Assembly (NCBI GenBank): GCA_964036045.1 | Contig: OZ038378.1 | Coordinates: 56,774,498 to 56,838,497, forward strand | Source of the DNA: Eutreptiella sp. 'Long Island Sound 2002' | Lineage: Eukaryota; Euglenozoa; Euglenophyceae; Eutreptiales; Eutreptiaceae | Length of the DNA stretch: 64,000 nucleotides | Direction: 5' to 3' | Part shown: piece after piece, positions 44,336 to 55,534 of the stretch | How positions within the stretch are numbered: the first letter of the stretch is position 1 | Layout: every line of letters begins with the position of its first letter | Notes under the pieces: model-generated | Told to the model about the DNA's origin: nothing | Database searches by the model: none | What the model saw: only the letters and a program-made list of their open reading frames with translations | Program-made: the position numbers and the translations under genes

Positions 44336-44756
44336 GGGTCATCAGAGAAAAGGGGGGACAAAAAACCTTTCACACACTACGCATGAAGCCATACATAGGA
44401 CCATTGGATATAAATGCACCCCCTCTGCATTATTACACAAATGTGGAATATGCGGTAGACTCACCCAACTGGTTGGTGGAAGGAGTATTACGAGATGCGC
44501 CCAGGGGAAGGAAGAAGGAAATGCACTGGCTAGCAAAATAGCAAGGGTATGATAAGCCAGAATGGCAGCCTGCTAGTGTTTCATGCACAAAATCACGGAT
44601 GCATGGGTCAGATACAACCACAAACATGACCTAGAATTTGCCCTTAGTGATGTTCGGTCAGATATTTGGAGGGTACAAACCATATATTGCTATCCAATAC
44701 ATACAAATATCAAACCAATAGTGGACTATTTCACGGACTAGGATAGAACCATACCA
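44336..44756 (+). pseudogene. Chromodomain-like tail of the old element
   Basis: Seen: after the TAG at about 44333, the same reading continues with HTLRMKPYIGPL, then NWLVEGVLRDAPRGRKKEMHWLAK, a TAG, and QGYDKPEWQPAS. This is the shape of a chromodomain (VE.VL..R...... ..KW.GY...EWEP), with the expected Trp replaced by the stop codon. It was probably a chromodomain fused to integrase. Confidence 0.5.
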
Positions 44757-44777
44757 AAGGTTTGGGAAGGGGGTACA
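44757..44777 (+). promoter_or_regulatory. Candidate polypurine tract of the old element
   Basis: aaggtttgggaagggggta is a purine-rich stretch after the coding region and about 85 bp before the right terminal repeat. If it is the PPT, the real repeat edge may be nearer 44778 than 44861. Confidence 0.35.
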
Positions 44778-44860
44778 GTACCCGTCAAACGCTTTTGTAG
44801 GTTACAGTCACCATGATTAGTGCAGATTCCACGATGACCAAATGTCCAAATGTCTCTGTT

Positions 44861-45285
44861 TTATTGACTCTTGCATTGTTTTTTGGTGTCTACCTTTTTA
44901 GCCCTAACACAGAACCAAACAAGGTTGGGGCAAGGAGAAACACAATGCAGCAAAGCACAGGGACAGGAATAGCTGGAATCAATGAAGTCAATGAGCCAAT
45001 GTCAAAATGCTCCTTGAACGGAATAAATTGGCATACTACAAACAACAAAATGTATGCAACAACATATAAATCACCAAGCATACACGACATGTTGCGATGG
45101 AAATTGTTTAACCCGAATCTAATTGTATTCCCAGAATTCCAACACCGGCTGTGTACAGGCCTACAGTGCGGGCGACCAAACGGGCGCGCGAACGCATGCC
45201 GGGCACGCCGATCTGGTCTGCACCACAGTTGATCAGGTGAATAATTTCTGTGACTGCAAATGAATTGAGATTCCAATTGAGATTT
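44861..45285 (+). repeat. Right inverted terminal repeat of the old Ty3-like element
   Basis: Inverted partner of 20797-21218 (see there). Its inner edge lies just after the end of pol coding. Copies differ by roughly 15 percent including small indels, consistent with an old insertion. Confidence 0.7.
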
Positions 45286-46850
45286 GATTTTATTTCACTT
45301 TCTTCCCAGAACAAACACTTGGGTTTGTTTGACAATAAAATTCTTAAATAGACACTCAGTAATCAATTCACGTGAAATGGTGCAAAACCTATGTGGACTG
45401 CAACTGAAGGGCCTCAATGTGGGCCTAGGATTGCAGAATTGACTGGAACTGACGTAACCAGTTTGTCGGGCATACCCAAGATATGGGGGGTAAAAAGAGT
45501 TGTTTTTGAAAAAAGATTTTTTTTGAAAGAGTTTCAACTCCGGCAAAGCCTGCACTGACAATACTGCCGAATCGACTGAAGAGAGTATCACCATTGAATC
45601 CGGCCCCCCCAAATAAGGGGGGGGTCTCGGATGCATTTTTGGGCATTTTTCGGCAAAAACGCCCCAAAATCGGTGAAAAATAGTGCCCTGGGCGAGTTCT
45701 GGAACACAGAAACTGCAAATAGTAGTGAACAGTAGGCCCATCATAGGAGACAGACAGTTCCACTGAAGTCTACACCCTCAGCTTAGGGGGGTTAGCCACT
45801 TCAATGGTCAAATTTGGGCGAAAAAATGGAAAATTGTCATTTTTTGCACTGAAATTTGACAAATTCGCTGGAAAATCAAAAACTGTCGATCAGCGCCAAA
45901 TTAGGGCAGAGGGAGACATTTCGGGTCCGTTTTGGTCCAATCTGCCAAAAACCCTATTTTTAGCTCAAAAAATTCCCTGAACATGACAATATAGCACATT
46001 TTTCCAACATCGGAGACCTGGTACGAGCAACAGTGGCATGGGCCACAAGATGGCTCTCAACGGATTTCGCCATCGCGTTTGCCGACCCCAAAATAGGCAG
46101 GGTCCATGTCAAATTGCTCCCTTAGTCCATTTTTTGGCTAAGTTCTGATTCTCAGCGCTTTTTGAGGGGGGGGGGTGCAGAACTTGGGCACAAGCTATCG
46201 ACAGCACTGAATTTGAGACATAATGAGTCGGTGCAGACCCCATCAATGAATTCAGCAACCTCAAATTAGGCAGGTTACCCTTCTTATTTGCTAACAATGG
46301 ACAAAAACTCCAAAAAGCCCTTGTTCGGCACCCAAAATGCTCCATAGTGCCAAAACATCAAAATTCTTCCAAGCTGGACCTCTGTAGGACTCCTTATGGG
46401 GTCGGGAGTGAAAGATGACGCAAAACGAGCACCGCTATTGCGTTCAGTACCCAGCTAATAGGGGGGTATATGCTTGTGTCCCCCTGAGAACCCTTGGAGA
46501 CCAAGACGTTATCTAGGGAGGGGGCGGGGGGCTGGCAGAGGCCAACTGAACTTCTGAAATCATGACGTCGACCGGGTTTCCTGCCAAACTTGCAAAACGA
46601 ATCAGAAATGAGTGCTTGGACTTTCTAATGGTTCTTTGTGATTCCATTGATGCATGACAACCGATTTGAGGTTCACTGTCCCTACCCACCCCTTGCTGTG
46701 AGCCCCAGAAGATGCGACTGCCAATCTGTAAACTTTCTGTAAACCAAAAAACAGAATTGTGATCCCACAGGGGGGGGGGTGCACTTTCCTCTTGATGCTG
46801 AATTTCGGCGTGAAGAGGTGGGGCGGTAGAAGCTAGCACCCTCTCCTCCG
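45286..46850. other. No recognisable gene
   Basis: Short minus-strand open frames (45295-45744, 46109-46345, 46513-46839) lack known domains. Several runs of 8-10 G are present. Nothing else could be supported. Confidence 0.4.
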
Positions 46851-46851
46851 T

Positions 46852-47727
46852 TTATCTGACCTCAAATTCTGGCTGAGGGAGGAGGAAGGCTTCAAATGTC
46901 TTCATTATTAACCGTGCGCTCTCGCGTTCATGTTGATGTCCAAGTACATAGTTCACGCACCGAAATATAAGGCGGGCAGGGCCCTTGAAAGGATTTAACA
47001 CACTCCAATTACTCACAAGGCCCTCAGAGGTCCTAGTCAACAAAAGGCAGAAAAATGCATTCACAGTGCTCACATCAATAAAAAATCTGCCTGGCTGTGT
47101 GTGTATGGTGTGAGCCCAGGTGTGTAACTGCGTGGGGTTACCCCTTGTCCCCTTGTTAGCGCCGCGGTAGGCCGACCTTCGCTGCGGTGGCGACCCGTGC
47201 AACTGCTGCTGGTGCCCGTAGAACAACTGTTGCTGCTCGTAGGGGGCCGGCGGCAGCTGCTCGTAGACCGGCAGCTGGGGCGGCCTGTAGGGCGGCGGCG
47301 GCGGCGGCTGGTGGAACTGCTGCTGCGGCGCGGTAAGCGGCGCTGGCGCGGCAAGCGGATCCAGCGCGACGAGCGGCGTGAGCGTGGCCAGCGGCTTGGG
47401 CGCCGCAACCGGTGCGGGCGCCGGTCGGGGCGCGAAGAACTGCTGCTAGATGGGTCGGTCAAAGAGCGGCGGCGGCGCGAGCGGCTCGATGGGCTGGTTG
47501 AAGAGCAGCGGCGGCGCGAGCAGGTTGAGCGTTGGCAGCCCTGCCAGGAACGGCTTAAGCTGCGACGCGAGCTGAGGCTCCTTCAGCTGCTGGATGGGCG
47601 GCTGTGTGAGCGGTTTGAGCGTCGACGGCGCTGCCAGGAGTGGCTCGGGCAAGGAGGCCAGCTGAGGCCCCTGCTGCTGTTCGCCGAACCCGATTTGCTG
47701 TCGCATGTCGCTGCTGTAGAGGTACAC
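46852..47727 (-). pseudogene. Pro/Gln-rich protein fragment, one in-frame stop
   Basis: Seen: a single minus-strand frame from 47727 to 46852, broken only by TAG near 47446. It reads KWVYLYSSDMRQQIGFGEQQ, then a long Pro/Gln/Leu-rich stretch (QPPPPPPYRPPQLPVYEQLPP) and a GHQQQLHG segment. The composition looks protein-like on this strand and nonsensical (Arg/Leu runs) on the other. A GGGTAACC near 47135 could be a splice donor, in which case the sequence after about 47130 is intron. No family is recognised. It may be a low-complexity host exon. Confidence 0.35.
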
Positions 47728-47985
47728 CCACTTGGAGGGCCTCCATCACTCCCGCTCGTCTTGTTTCAGTTCTCAATGATGTTCTTGAAATTCTGGAAGC
47801 GTTGAATGCCGGGCGAGGGATAGAGATTTGAAGATTGATAAGAGCGCGAGGAATTGGGAAAGGGATGAAAGTGAAGGCGGGACAGAGGCGTAGACACACA
47901 ACCCTTTGCGAGGGTTAAGCATTATTTCTTGATGAAAACCACAAGGCCGTAGTGTTGGGCCTAGTGTTGGACCTAGGTTTCGGTA
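47728..47985. other. No recognisable gene
   Basis: Open frames on both strands end here without a domain. It links the Pro/Gln-rich fragment to the palindrome array. Confidence 0.35.
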
Positions 47986-48800
47986 TTACTAAAAAAGTAG
48001 GAAATGGCTGCACATGTGCTCCTGTACAAGACCCTAACAAAGCGTCTAGTCATTCCCTTTTAGCCAGGCCAATAGCCTGATAAGGGCATTGTTCCTCACT
48101 AACTCCCTCAGAGGCAGGTAAGATTAGCAACCAAAGAATGACTATTCAAGGCCCTAAAAAGGTCCTAGTATGGTCTGGTTTAGTGCAAGACCCTATAAGG
48201 GTCTAGATTCGCTAGATGTATGACTGGTAGGAAAAACAGACAATCCGCTCAAGACCCCCTAAACGGTCTAGATAGGTGTAGGTGGTCCACTACCCCATGA
48301 AGGATCGAGGCCTTGACGTCTCGTCCGGAATGTGTTCTATTCCATTCAAGACCCTATGCGGGTCTAGTTAGACTTGAATACCCCAAGACCCATGTACGGT
48401 CTAGGGTTCAACGCACTAAATGTAATGGTCTATCCAGGACCCTTTGAGGGTCTAGTTAGACTTGAATATCCCAGGACCCATGTAGGGTCTAGGGTTCAAC
48501 GCACTAGATGTAATAGTCGATCCAGGACCCTTGTAAGGATGTACGTAGACTTGACCATCCCATGACCCTGTATAGGCTCAAGGTCTGAATGCTGGATGAC
48601 AAAGACGTAAATTGCTAACCTACCAGGACCCTTTACGGGGTCTAGGGAGGTGTGATTGTGCCTCATGACCCTATGTAGGGTCAAGATTTGATGCTCTCCC
48701 GGGAGATGGGGGTGGAGCGTAGGGAAGTGACCTATCCAAGACCCTGAAGAGGTTCTAGGTAGATCTGGATGTTACCATGACCCGATTAAGGGTTAAGGAT
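47986..48800. repeat. Array of GACCC-N5-6-GGGTC palindromes, about 15 units
   Basis: Seen: gaccc(t/a)...gggtc hairpin-forming units at 48189, 48253, 48350, 48388, 48438, 48475, 48526, 48564, 48627, 48667, 48740 and 48779, with weaker ones near 48029, 48149 and 48300. From 48350 on they come in pairs 37-40 bp apart, and the pair recurs every 88-113 bp. The first of each pair is usually followed by ctag.tagacttga, the second by ctagggttcaacgc or similar. No reading frame crosses the array. Confidence 0.85.
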
Positions 48801-49065
48801 GCTGGAGAGGTAGAGATGCGAAGGTATTCCTGCCCTGTTCGTTTTGGAGCGCTTGCAACGCTCGTTGCGCTCCGCCGATGTCTGCTTCTCGTTGTCGTTC
48901 TGAGGTGTCTCTGGCGGCACGATCATTCCAGGAACATGACCCGTCCCGGGGTACAAGTTATAGATTATCTGCACCACTTCGCAAGGCGCATGCCGGACGT
49001 CGGTGAGCCACCGGAGGTTGTCCTGGACCGACTCCGTCATTTCCTCCGGGATCAGGATGCACCCG
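48801..49065. other. Unassigned open frames on both strands
   Basis: A plus-strand frame (48777-49076, with VIDYLHHFARRMPDVGEPPE) and a minus-strand frame (49040-48786, with CEVVQIIYNLYPGTGHVPGM) overlap. Neither shows a known domain, and I cannot choose between them. Confidence 0.25.
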
Positions 49066-49725
49066 TTAACGCGTAAGTTGCTGTACCTTGTACGGCCTTG
49101 CTTCCCCGAGGTACATCTCCTGCGTCCTCCAGCACCTGAAAGGCGAACTTGAAATTGTCCTCAAGGTACTGGGGCCGGCGATGGTGGATGCTTGGCGGGA
49201 TGAACGTGATCTGAACCAACTGAAGGCTATAGACCTGGATACCTCCCAGGGGGTCAGGTCCTCGGGGCTCAACGTGACGGTCTCCCTGAACTCCTCCTTA
49301 TCAATCCGGGTCATTTTCATGCCCCGGAATGCGGGACTCATCCACAGTCGCCATGTTGAGCTACCCCGCGTCTCAAGCTGGCGGAATTGTTGTTGCACCG
49401 CATGCCAAAGGGTTAGGGTGAAGGCCACCATCCAATCTTTCAGCAACGGGGCGAACAAATATGGGACTGTCATTCGCCATGATGACCATTTCACGGTAGC
49501 CACTTTGCAGCACCCACCACCGGTGGGCCGTCCCATTGCTCTATTTCTATGCCCCAAACTTCTCGCATGCTCGAAAGAGGGCAAGTTGAAGTGTACATTC
49601 ACAAAAGGCCCCATTGCAAAGGTGTGACCAAGAAATTGCTCGATGATCTCATTACCATCATTTGCTGTATATGTGGGACGGCAAGTGAGGAATCTGTCGT
49701 TTGGAGCCTTTTGAAGCTCAGCCAT
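49066..49725 (-). CDS. Uncharacterised 219-residue open frame
   Basis: The longest open frame in this stretch. It encodes a mixed, fairly hydrophobic and aromatic protein (GHTFAMGPFVNVHFNLPSF; WMVAFTLTLWHAVQQQFRQLE). A plus-strand frame (49088-49627) overlaps it and is also plausible. I do not recognise either. No neighbouring gene gives context. Confidence 0.25.
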   Translation of the reverse strand: MAELQKAPNDRFLTCRPTYTANDGNEIIEQFLGHTFAMGPFVNVHFNLPSFEHARSLGHRNRAMGRPTGGGCCKVATVKWSSWRMTVPYLFAPLLKDWMVAFTLTLWHAVQQQFRQLETRGSSTWRLWMSPAFRGMKMTRIDKEEFRETVTLSPEDLTPWEVSRSIAFSWFRSRSSRQASTIAGPSTLRTISSSPFRCWRTQEMYLGEARPYKVQQLTR

Positions 49726-49755
49726 ACTCCTGAAGCATCAAGCCGCCATCTCTAA

Positions 49756-51095
49756 TTTGCTTGCACAACGATTTCCAGAATATTACAACTTTATATGACG
49801 TCCTTTGTTCATATCTTCTGAGAACATTTGAAAGGGATCGTTTCGAAATCTCTTCGGATTCGATAATCATGACCTTAATCTGTATGTCGTCGGTGTTGGG
49901 GATTTGAAGGAGGTTTGTTTTTGTTTTTTTCGGAAATGTTGGATGTATCGGCCAAAGCCCGTTTCAACAAAACAAAGGACTTCAAAAATCTTACATTTTC
50001 GAAATGCCCTCAGCCACGACGCCCGGGACAACGATGACAATGCTGAAGACGACGACCATAAGGTCTGTAAATTGACGACGTGAAGGAATTGACAAACTCC
50101 AACAACAAGTCTGAATCGGAGCAGTCCAAAGAATTATTGGAGGACTTCTTTGAAAACATCGAAGCAATGGACGACTTAGGAGCTACGGCAACAACCTACA
50201 GCGCTGTCGACAACTTGGTAGAAGACAGATTTCGACGACGAGAGCCATGGGCTTTGATATGCCCCATGGATTGACACTTGGAGGCCATCAAGACTTACTC
50301 TAAGCGTTACTCTAGAAAGGTGCATATGGCTTCCTACCATTTGGCTTGTTTGATCTGAGGGAGATTGTCACCGGATGGGACATTTCATATGCCTACAACT
50401 GATCTTGACTGGAGATGTGCTGAATATATTGGTTTAAGTTAAAGAAGAATCTTCGAGCCGAATCAACTCATTTGTTGTAATTTGTTCAATTTTTTCATGG
50501 ACACGGGGATGGCGGGGGACCGGAAGGAGCGCCCGTGCGGGCAGCGACTGAGGGGAACCCACCACTGGTCAAGCCGCAAGGGGACCTGGTACAAGTTCTG
50601 GGCCGTGAGGTGAGACGCCAGGGGAACAGATCGTGGAGAGCTCCCCTTCCCGCCAGAGGTGGCCACCATATAAAACAACAAAGGGGAAGTCAGATGAGGC
50701 CGTGGACGCGGCCGCCCTTACTTACTTACTTACTCATGGACATGTCCGTCGCTCCGAAGAAGTCTCGTGCGCGCCAGTGGAATAAAAAGAAAAAACAAGA
50801 AAACGACGCAGAAAACAAGAAAAAGAAAGGAAAAAAAATCGATTTTTCCAACCTCAGAAACCCCCCCACGATTTTGCGCCATTTCCACCACACAAAGCAG
50901 CAGGACACGAACAACGAAAGAATTCAAGGAGGCAGGCTTGTGCACACTCCAAAACAACAGCAAAGTGCCCGCACGTAGGGGAATAGTGCTTGAGTGCATG
51001 CTCCAACAACACACAAAACGAACACAAGGGAAAGGGAAAACAACACACGCAACCACTAGGGAGACGCAGAGTACAAAGGGACGGCAAGGCAACAC
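49756..51095. other. No convincing gene
   Basis: A short plus-strand frame (50080-50274) encodes about 64 acidic residues (ESEQSKELLEDFFENIEAMD) of unknown nature. A-rich sequence at 50780-50840 produces Lys/Asn-rich frames. Nothing else is supported. Confidence 0.35.
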
Positions 51096-51880
51096 ATGTG
51101 ACATGAATGCATTAAGACGACACGCCTACTCTTGGGCGTCGCCAAATACAAGGAGTAAACAAACCAACACATAAATAACAAGTGACATGGGTGCATTGAG
51201 ACAGCCCCCCTACTCTTGGGCGTCGCCAAATACAAGGAGTACACAAACCAACACATAAAAAACATGTTCAGGAATGCATTAAGACCAGTGGCTTACTCTT
51301 GGGCGTCGCCAAATACAAGGAGTCCTAAAACTCAACATGGATGGAAACATTAAGAACACACGCCTACTCTTGGGCGTTGCCAAGTACGAGGAGTACAAAA
51401 CAAACCATCACATAAATAGCATGTGTCATGAATGCATTAAGACCACACGCTCCTTCTTAGGCGTCGCCAAATACAAGGAGTCCTAAAACACAACACCAGA
51501 TAGAGTATGGCAAGGTAGCATTAAGATAACACGCCTACTCTTGGGTGTCGCCAAGTGCCAAGAGTACAAAACCCAATAAATAAAAGGCATGTAAATAGCA
51601 TTGGCATGGATGCATTAAGAACACACGCCTACTCTTGGGCGTCGCCAAGTACAAGGAGTACAACACAAACCATCACATAAATAGCATGTATCATGAATGC
51701 AATAAAACTTCACGCATACACAAGGGCGAATAAGGAGAAAACAAGGAGTCCTACAACTCATAACCCAACAAAAGAATGGCATGTAAGTAGCATGACATGG
51801 ATGCATGAAGAACACAGGCCTACTCTTGGGCGTCGCCAAGTGCAAGGAGTACAACACAACAAATGGCGTGCGTCGTGAGT
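51096..51880. repeat. Tandem repeat with core cctactcttgggcgtcgcca, about nine copies
   Basis: The core lies at about 51127, 51210, 51293, 51365, 51452, 51535, 51630 and 51820, with a degenerate copy near 51716. Spacing is mostly 70-95 bp. Most units also carry 'caaggagtacaa' and 'atgcattaaga' blocks. Variation in spacing comes from indels between these blocks. Confidence 0.85.
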
Positions 51881-52528
51881 TGAGTGCATAAAGACGCCGA
51901 GCCGGGTACAAGAAAACAAGAGCCCAACGAGAAAATAAGTGAAAAACATGTAGGCTGAAGGCAAGGGAGCAAGAAAGAGAAGGTGGCAAAGTGCATGCGT
52001 AGGAGGAGGAGCTTGCGTGCGTGCCCCAAACAAACAAAGAGTGCGTGCAAACGAGGGAAGGGGACAGGGGGCAACGGGTAAGCATAGAGAAGGGGACGCA
52101 AGGAGCGCCCCAAAGGAACACAAAGGGCGAGCGGCGAGGAAAAGGAGAGGGGAACAAGGGGACTAGACCGGACACGGTGACGAAGAAGAATGCAATGCAC
52201 GAGAACAAAGAGAAAGCAGGAAAGAAAGAAATGTACCTGTGTGCCCGCCCCAAAACATAACAACATGCGCGCGTAGAAACTAGGAGCTTGAGTGCGTGCC
52301 CCAGCAAAGCCACTACAAAGGGAAGAAAAGGGAGGCGGGGGAACGGAGAAACGGGACAGAGGGTGACAGGGGCGGAAGGGAGGAAAGAGAGAAAGGGGGG
52401 AGGGGAAGAGGAAAGGGCGGGAGGAAACGCAAAGCTGAGCGGAAAGGAGCGGGGGAAGAGCTGCGACAGGTGCGCGCAAAAAAAAAAACAATGGCTGCAC
52501 ACGCGCAAACGCCGAAGACAACAAAGAG
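51881..52528. other. Purine-rich stretch, no gene
   Basis: The plus strand is AG-rich, which leaves the minus strand almost free of stop codons. The long minus-strand frames through here are composition artefacts. Confidence 0.55.
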
Positions 52529-55270
52529 GGTAAGATAATATGACGCCCCGAATTGGAGCATCCGGGGCGGATTGGAGCACGGCCCTAGCCCCCGGACTGG
52601 ATCGTCCGGGGGTGAACCCGGTGCCATGGACTGGAGCATTGGAGGCAACAGAGAGAGTAAGATAATATGATGCGCCGGATTGGTCATCCGGGGCGGATTG
52701 GAGCACGGCCCTAGCCCCTGGACTGGATCGTCCAGGGGTTAACCCAGTGCCACGGACTGGAGCATCTGAGACAACGAGACCCCCAGCACTGGAACATCCG
52801 GGGGAAAGCGACAAGCGGACAAAGGCATATGGAACCCGGACTGGAACATCCGGGGGAGCAGCGCACCCGGACTGGAACATCCGGGGGGAGGAGGCCCTGG
52901 ACTGGAACGTCCGGGGACGAAGCGGCCCGGGATTGGAACGTCCGGGGCAACAATAGGAGAAGGAGAGGGCGGCGGAGAGAAACAGAGAGGAGAACATGAA
53001 CAAGAGCAAGGAACAGATGAGGAAGGACACGAAGAACAAGAGACCCGAAGCGGGAGGTGAAGGAGAAGAAGGAGAAGCGGCCCAACACATGGAACCAAGA
53101 TGAGAAGAACCGGGGAAGCAACACACCCGGACTGGAACATCCGGGGGTGGGGCGGCCCTGGATGGGAGCGTCCGGGGCTCCATGAAGAAGAGACAGCGGT
53201 GGCGGCAAGAAACGGCAAGGAGTGCATGAACAAGAGCCAGGAAAGGTGGAGAGGGAGGACGAGAAGAACAAGAGACGGGAAGAGGGAAGAGAAGCAGAGG
53301 CGGACAGGCACATGGAACCCGGACTGGAACATCCGGGGAAGCAATGCACCCGGACTGGAACATCCGGGGGGCGGAGGCCCTGGACTGGAACGTCCGGGGC
53401 AGAAGCAACCCGGGATTTGAAAGTCCGGGGCTACAGAAGGAGGAGGAATTGGCGGCGGAGAGAAGCGGCGAGGAGCACATGAATAAGAGCAAGGACCAGA
53501 TGAGGACGGACACGAAGAACGAGAGTCGGGAAGCGGGATGAGAAGGAGCAGAAGTAAGAGCGGCCAAACACGAGGAACCCGGACAGGAACAACCGAGGAA
53601 GCAACGCACCCGGACTGAAACATCCGGGGGCGAGGCGGCCCTGGATAGGAGCGTCCGGGGCTCCATGAGGAAGAGGAAGCGGCGGCAGCAGGAAACAGCA
53701 ACGAGACCAAGAACAAGAGCCAAGAACGAGGGAGAAAGAGGACAAGAAGAACAAGAGGCGGGAAGAGGGAGGAAAAGGAGAAGAAGGAGAGGCGGACAAG
53801 CAAATGAAACCCGGACTGGAACATCCGGGGAAGCAACGCACCCGGACTGGAACATCCGGGGGGCGGGGGCCCTGGACTGGAACGTCCGGGGAAGAGGCGG
53901 CCCGGGATTGGAACGTCCGAGGCAAGGAGGGGAAGGAGGAGGGCAAGGAGCAGATGAGGAAAGACACGAAGAACAAGAGTCGGGAAGCAGGAAGAGAAGG
54001 AGAAGAAGGGGAAGCGGCCAAACACATGGAACCTGGACGGGAACAAACGGGGACGCGACGCACCCGGACAGGAACATCCGGGGGCGAGGCAGCCCTGGAT
54101 TGGAGCATCCGGGGCTCCGTGAGGTGGAAGCGGCGGCGGTGTCAAGAAACGGCAAGGAGAGCATGAGCAAGAGCCAGGAACAGTGGGGAGAGAGGAAAAG
54201 AAGAACAAGAGGCGGGAAGAGGGAGGAGAAGGAGAAGAAGGAGAGGCGGACGAGCACATGGAACCCGGACTGGAACATCCGGGGAATAAATACACAGGGA
54301 CTGGGATAACCGGATGACGGAGGCCCCGGACAGGAACGTCCGGGGTAGATGCGGATTGGAGCGTCCGGGGCTGCGTACGGAGGAAGAAGCAGCTGCGGCA
54401 AGAAAAGGCAAGAGAAAGGAGCGGTGGAGAGGGAGGACAAGGAGGACAAGAGCGAGGAGGAAGGAGGAGAAGGAGAGGACGAAAGAGCGGACAAATGCAG
54501 GCTGGAACTCGGACGAGAACGCCCGGGGAAGCAACGCACCCGGACTGACGCATCCGGGGGGCAGAGGCCCTGGACGGGAACATCCAGGGAAGGCGCGGCC
54601 ATGGACAGGAGCGTCCGGGGCCGGGGCTGCGAAAGGGTGAGGGCGTGGAGGCGGCAAGAAACGGCAAGGAGAACACGCAGAATAGCAAGGAAGGTGGAGA
54701 GAGAGGACAAGAAGAAAAAGAGTCGAGAGGAGGGAGGAGAGGGAGACGCAGGAGTAACGGGCAGGCGCATGAAACCCGGACTGGAGCATCTGGGGAAGAT
54801 GTGCGCATGGACTGGAACAACAGAGTGGTGGAGGCCCTTGACTGGAACATCCGGGTCGGGAGCGGCCCTGGATTGGAGCGTCAGGGGCTGCATAAGGAGA
54901 AAGGAGCAGCGGCGGCGAGGAGCACATGCACAAGAGCAAGCAACGGTGGAGAGGGAGATCAAGAGGAACAAGTGCCGGGAAGCGGGAGGAGGAGGAGAGG
55001 ACGGAGAAGCGGACAAACGCATGGCAATTGGACTGGAGCATCCGGGGCACGAGGAAGGAGTGAGGTAAGAGACAAGGGGACGCAAATGGGCGCAAAGAGG
55101 ACGTGACGGCGGATGCAGAAAAATGCAGGAGGGCAGTCAAGGAGAACATGCACAAGAACAAGCAAGGATGAGGGAGGAGGATAGGACGAACGTACGGAGC
55201 CTGGACTGGAGCATCCGGGAAGCGACACACCCAGAGTGGAACATTCAGGACGGAAGCACGGGTCTGGAAC
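52529..55270. repeat. Higher-order repeat carrying dozens of CCCGGA-CTGGAACA-TCCGGG palindromes
   Basis: Seen: a core of about 20 bp, ccggactggaacatccgg, occurs roughly 35 times in variants. Each is an inverted repeat with a 6-8 bp stem and an 8-base loop. Two diverged 129-bp units open the array (52533-52660 and 52661-52790). From 52829 a composite unit recurs with period 455-490 bp (52829, 53317, 53807, 54262), with half-unit markers at 53126, 53609 and 54061. Later copies decay toward 55250. Between palindromes the sequence is AG-rich (gaacaagagccgggaag and similar). The minus-strand frames up to 1156 codons contain only the repeats and C/T-rich spacer. Confidence 0.85.
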
Positions 55271-55530
55271 GCCAGGAGAAGGTATGGAGTGTACGGGGCG
55301 ACATCAAGGGGAGGAGGCGGCGGCGACGAGAAGAAAAGGCGAGGGGAGCACGAACGAGAGCAAGAAGCGGAGGAGAGCGACCGCAGAGACCGGGATGGGG
55401 TTGCGGCAGAGGAAAGGGATGGAGAGAGGGGGGGAGGGGGGAGGGGCAGCGCCAAGGCGCAGAGGGGGAGACTCAGGGGACAGAACAAAGAGGGGGCGAA
55501 AAGAGGTAAGGCGAAGCTGTGGGGAAAGGA
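55271..55530. other. Purine-rich linker, no gene
   Basis: AG-rich DNA continuing the composition of the repeat array. The open frames are low-complexity Arg/Glu. Confidence 0.4.
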
Positions 55531-55534
55531 GCCA

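Noticed and set aside
28811-44550. Reassigned stop codons (TGA or TAG read as Trp)
   Set aside because: All three stop codons interrupt frames, TAA included, along with frameshifts and a lost catalytic Glu. Ordinary decay suffices.
50290-50360. AYGFLPFGL-like peptide as an RT remnant
   Set aside because: Only one nine-residue match, with stops on both sides and no other RT motif nearby.
47986-55270. Palindromic repeat arrays as CRISPR
   Set aside because: The context is eukaryotic and transposon-filled, spacers are themselves repeated rather than unique, palindrome spacing is irregular in the second array, and there are no cas genes.
51615-55488. Minus-strand open frames of up to 1156 codons
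   Set aside because: They run through the AG-rich tandem repeats. The complementary C/T-rich strand has few stop codons by composition, several minus frames are open at once, and the peptide is only repeated Pro/Ser/Cys/Leu.
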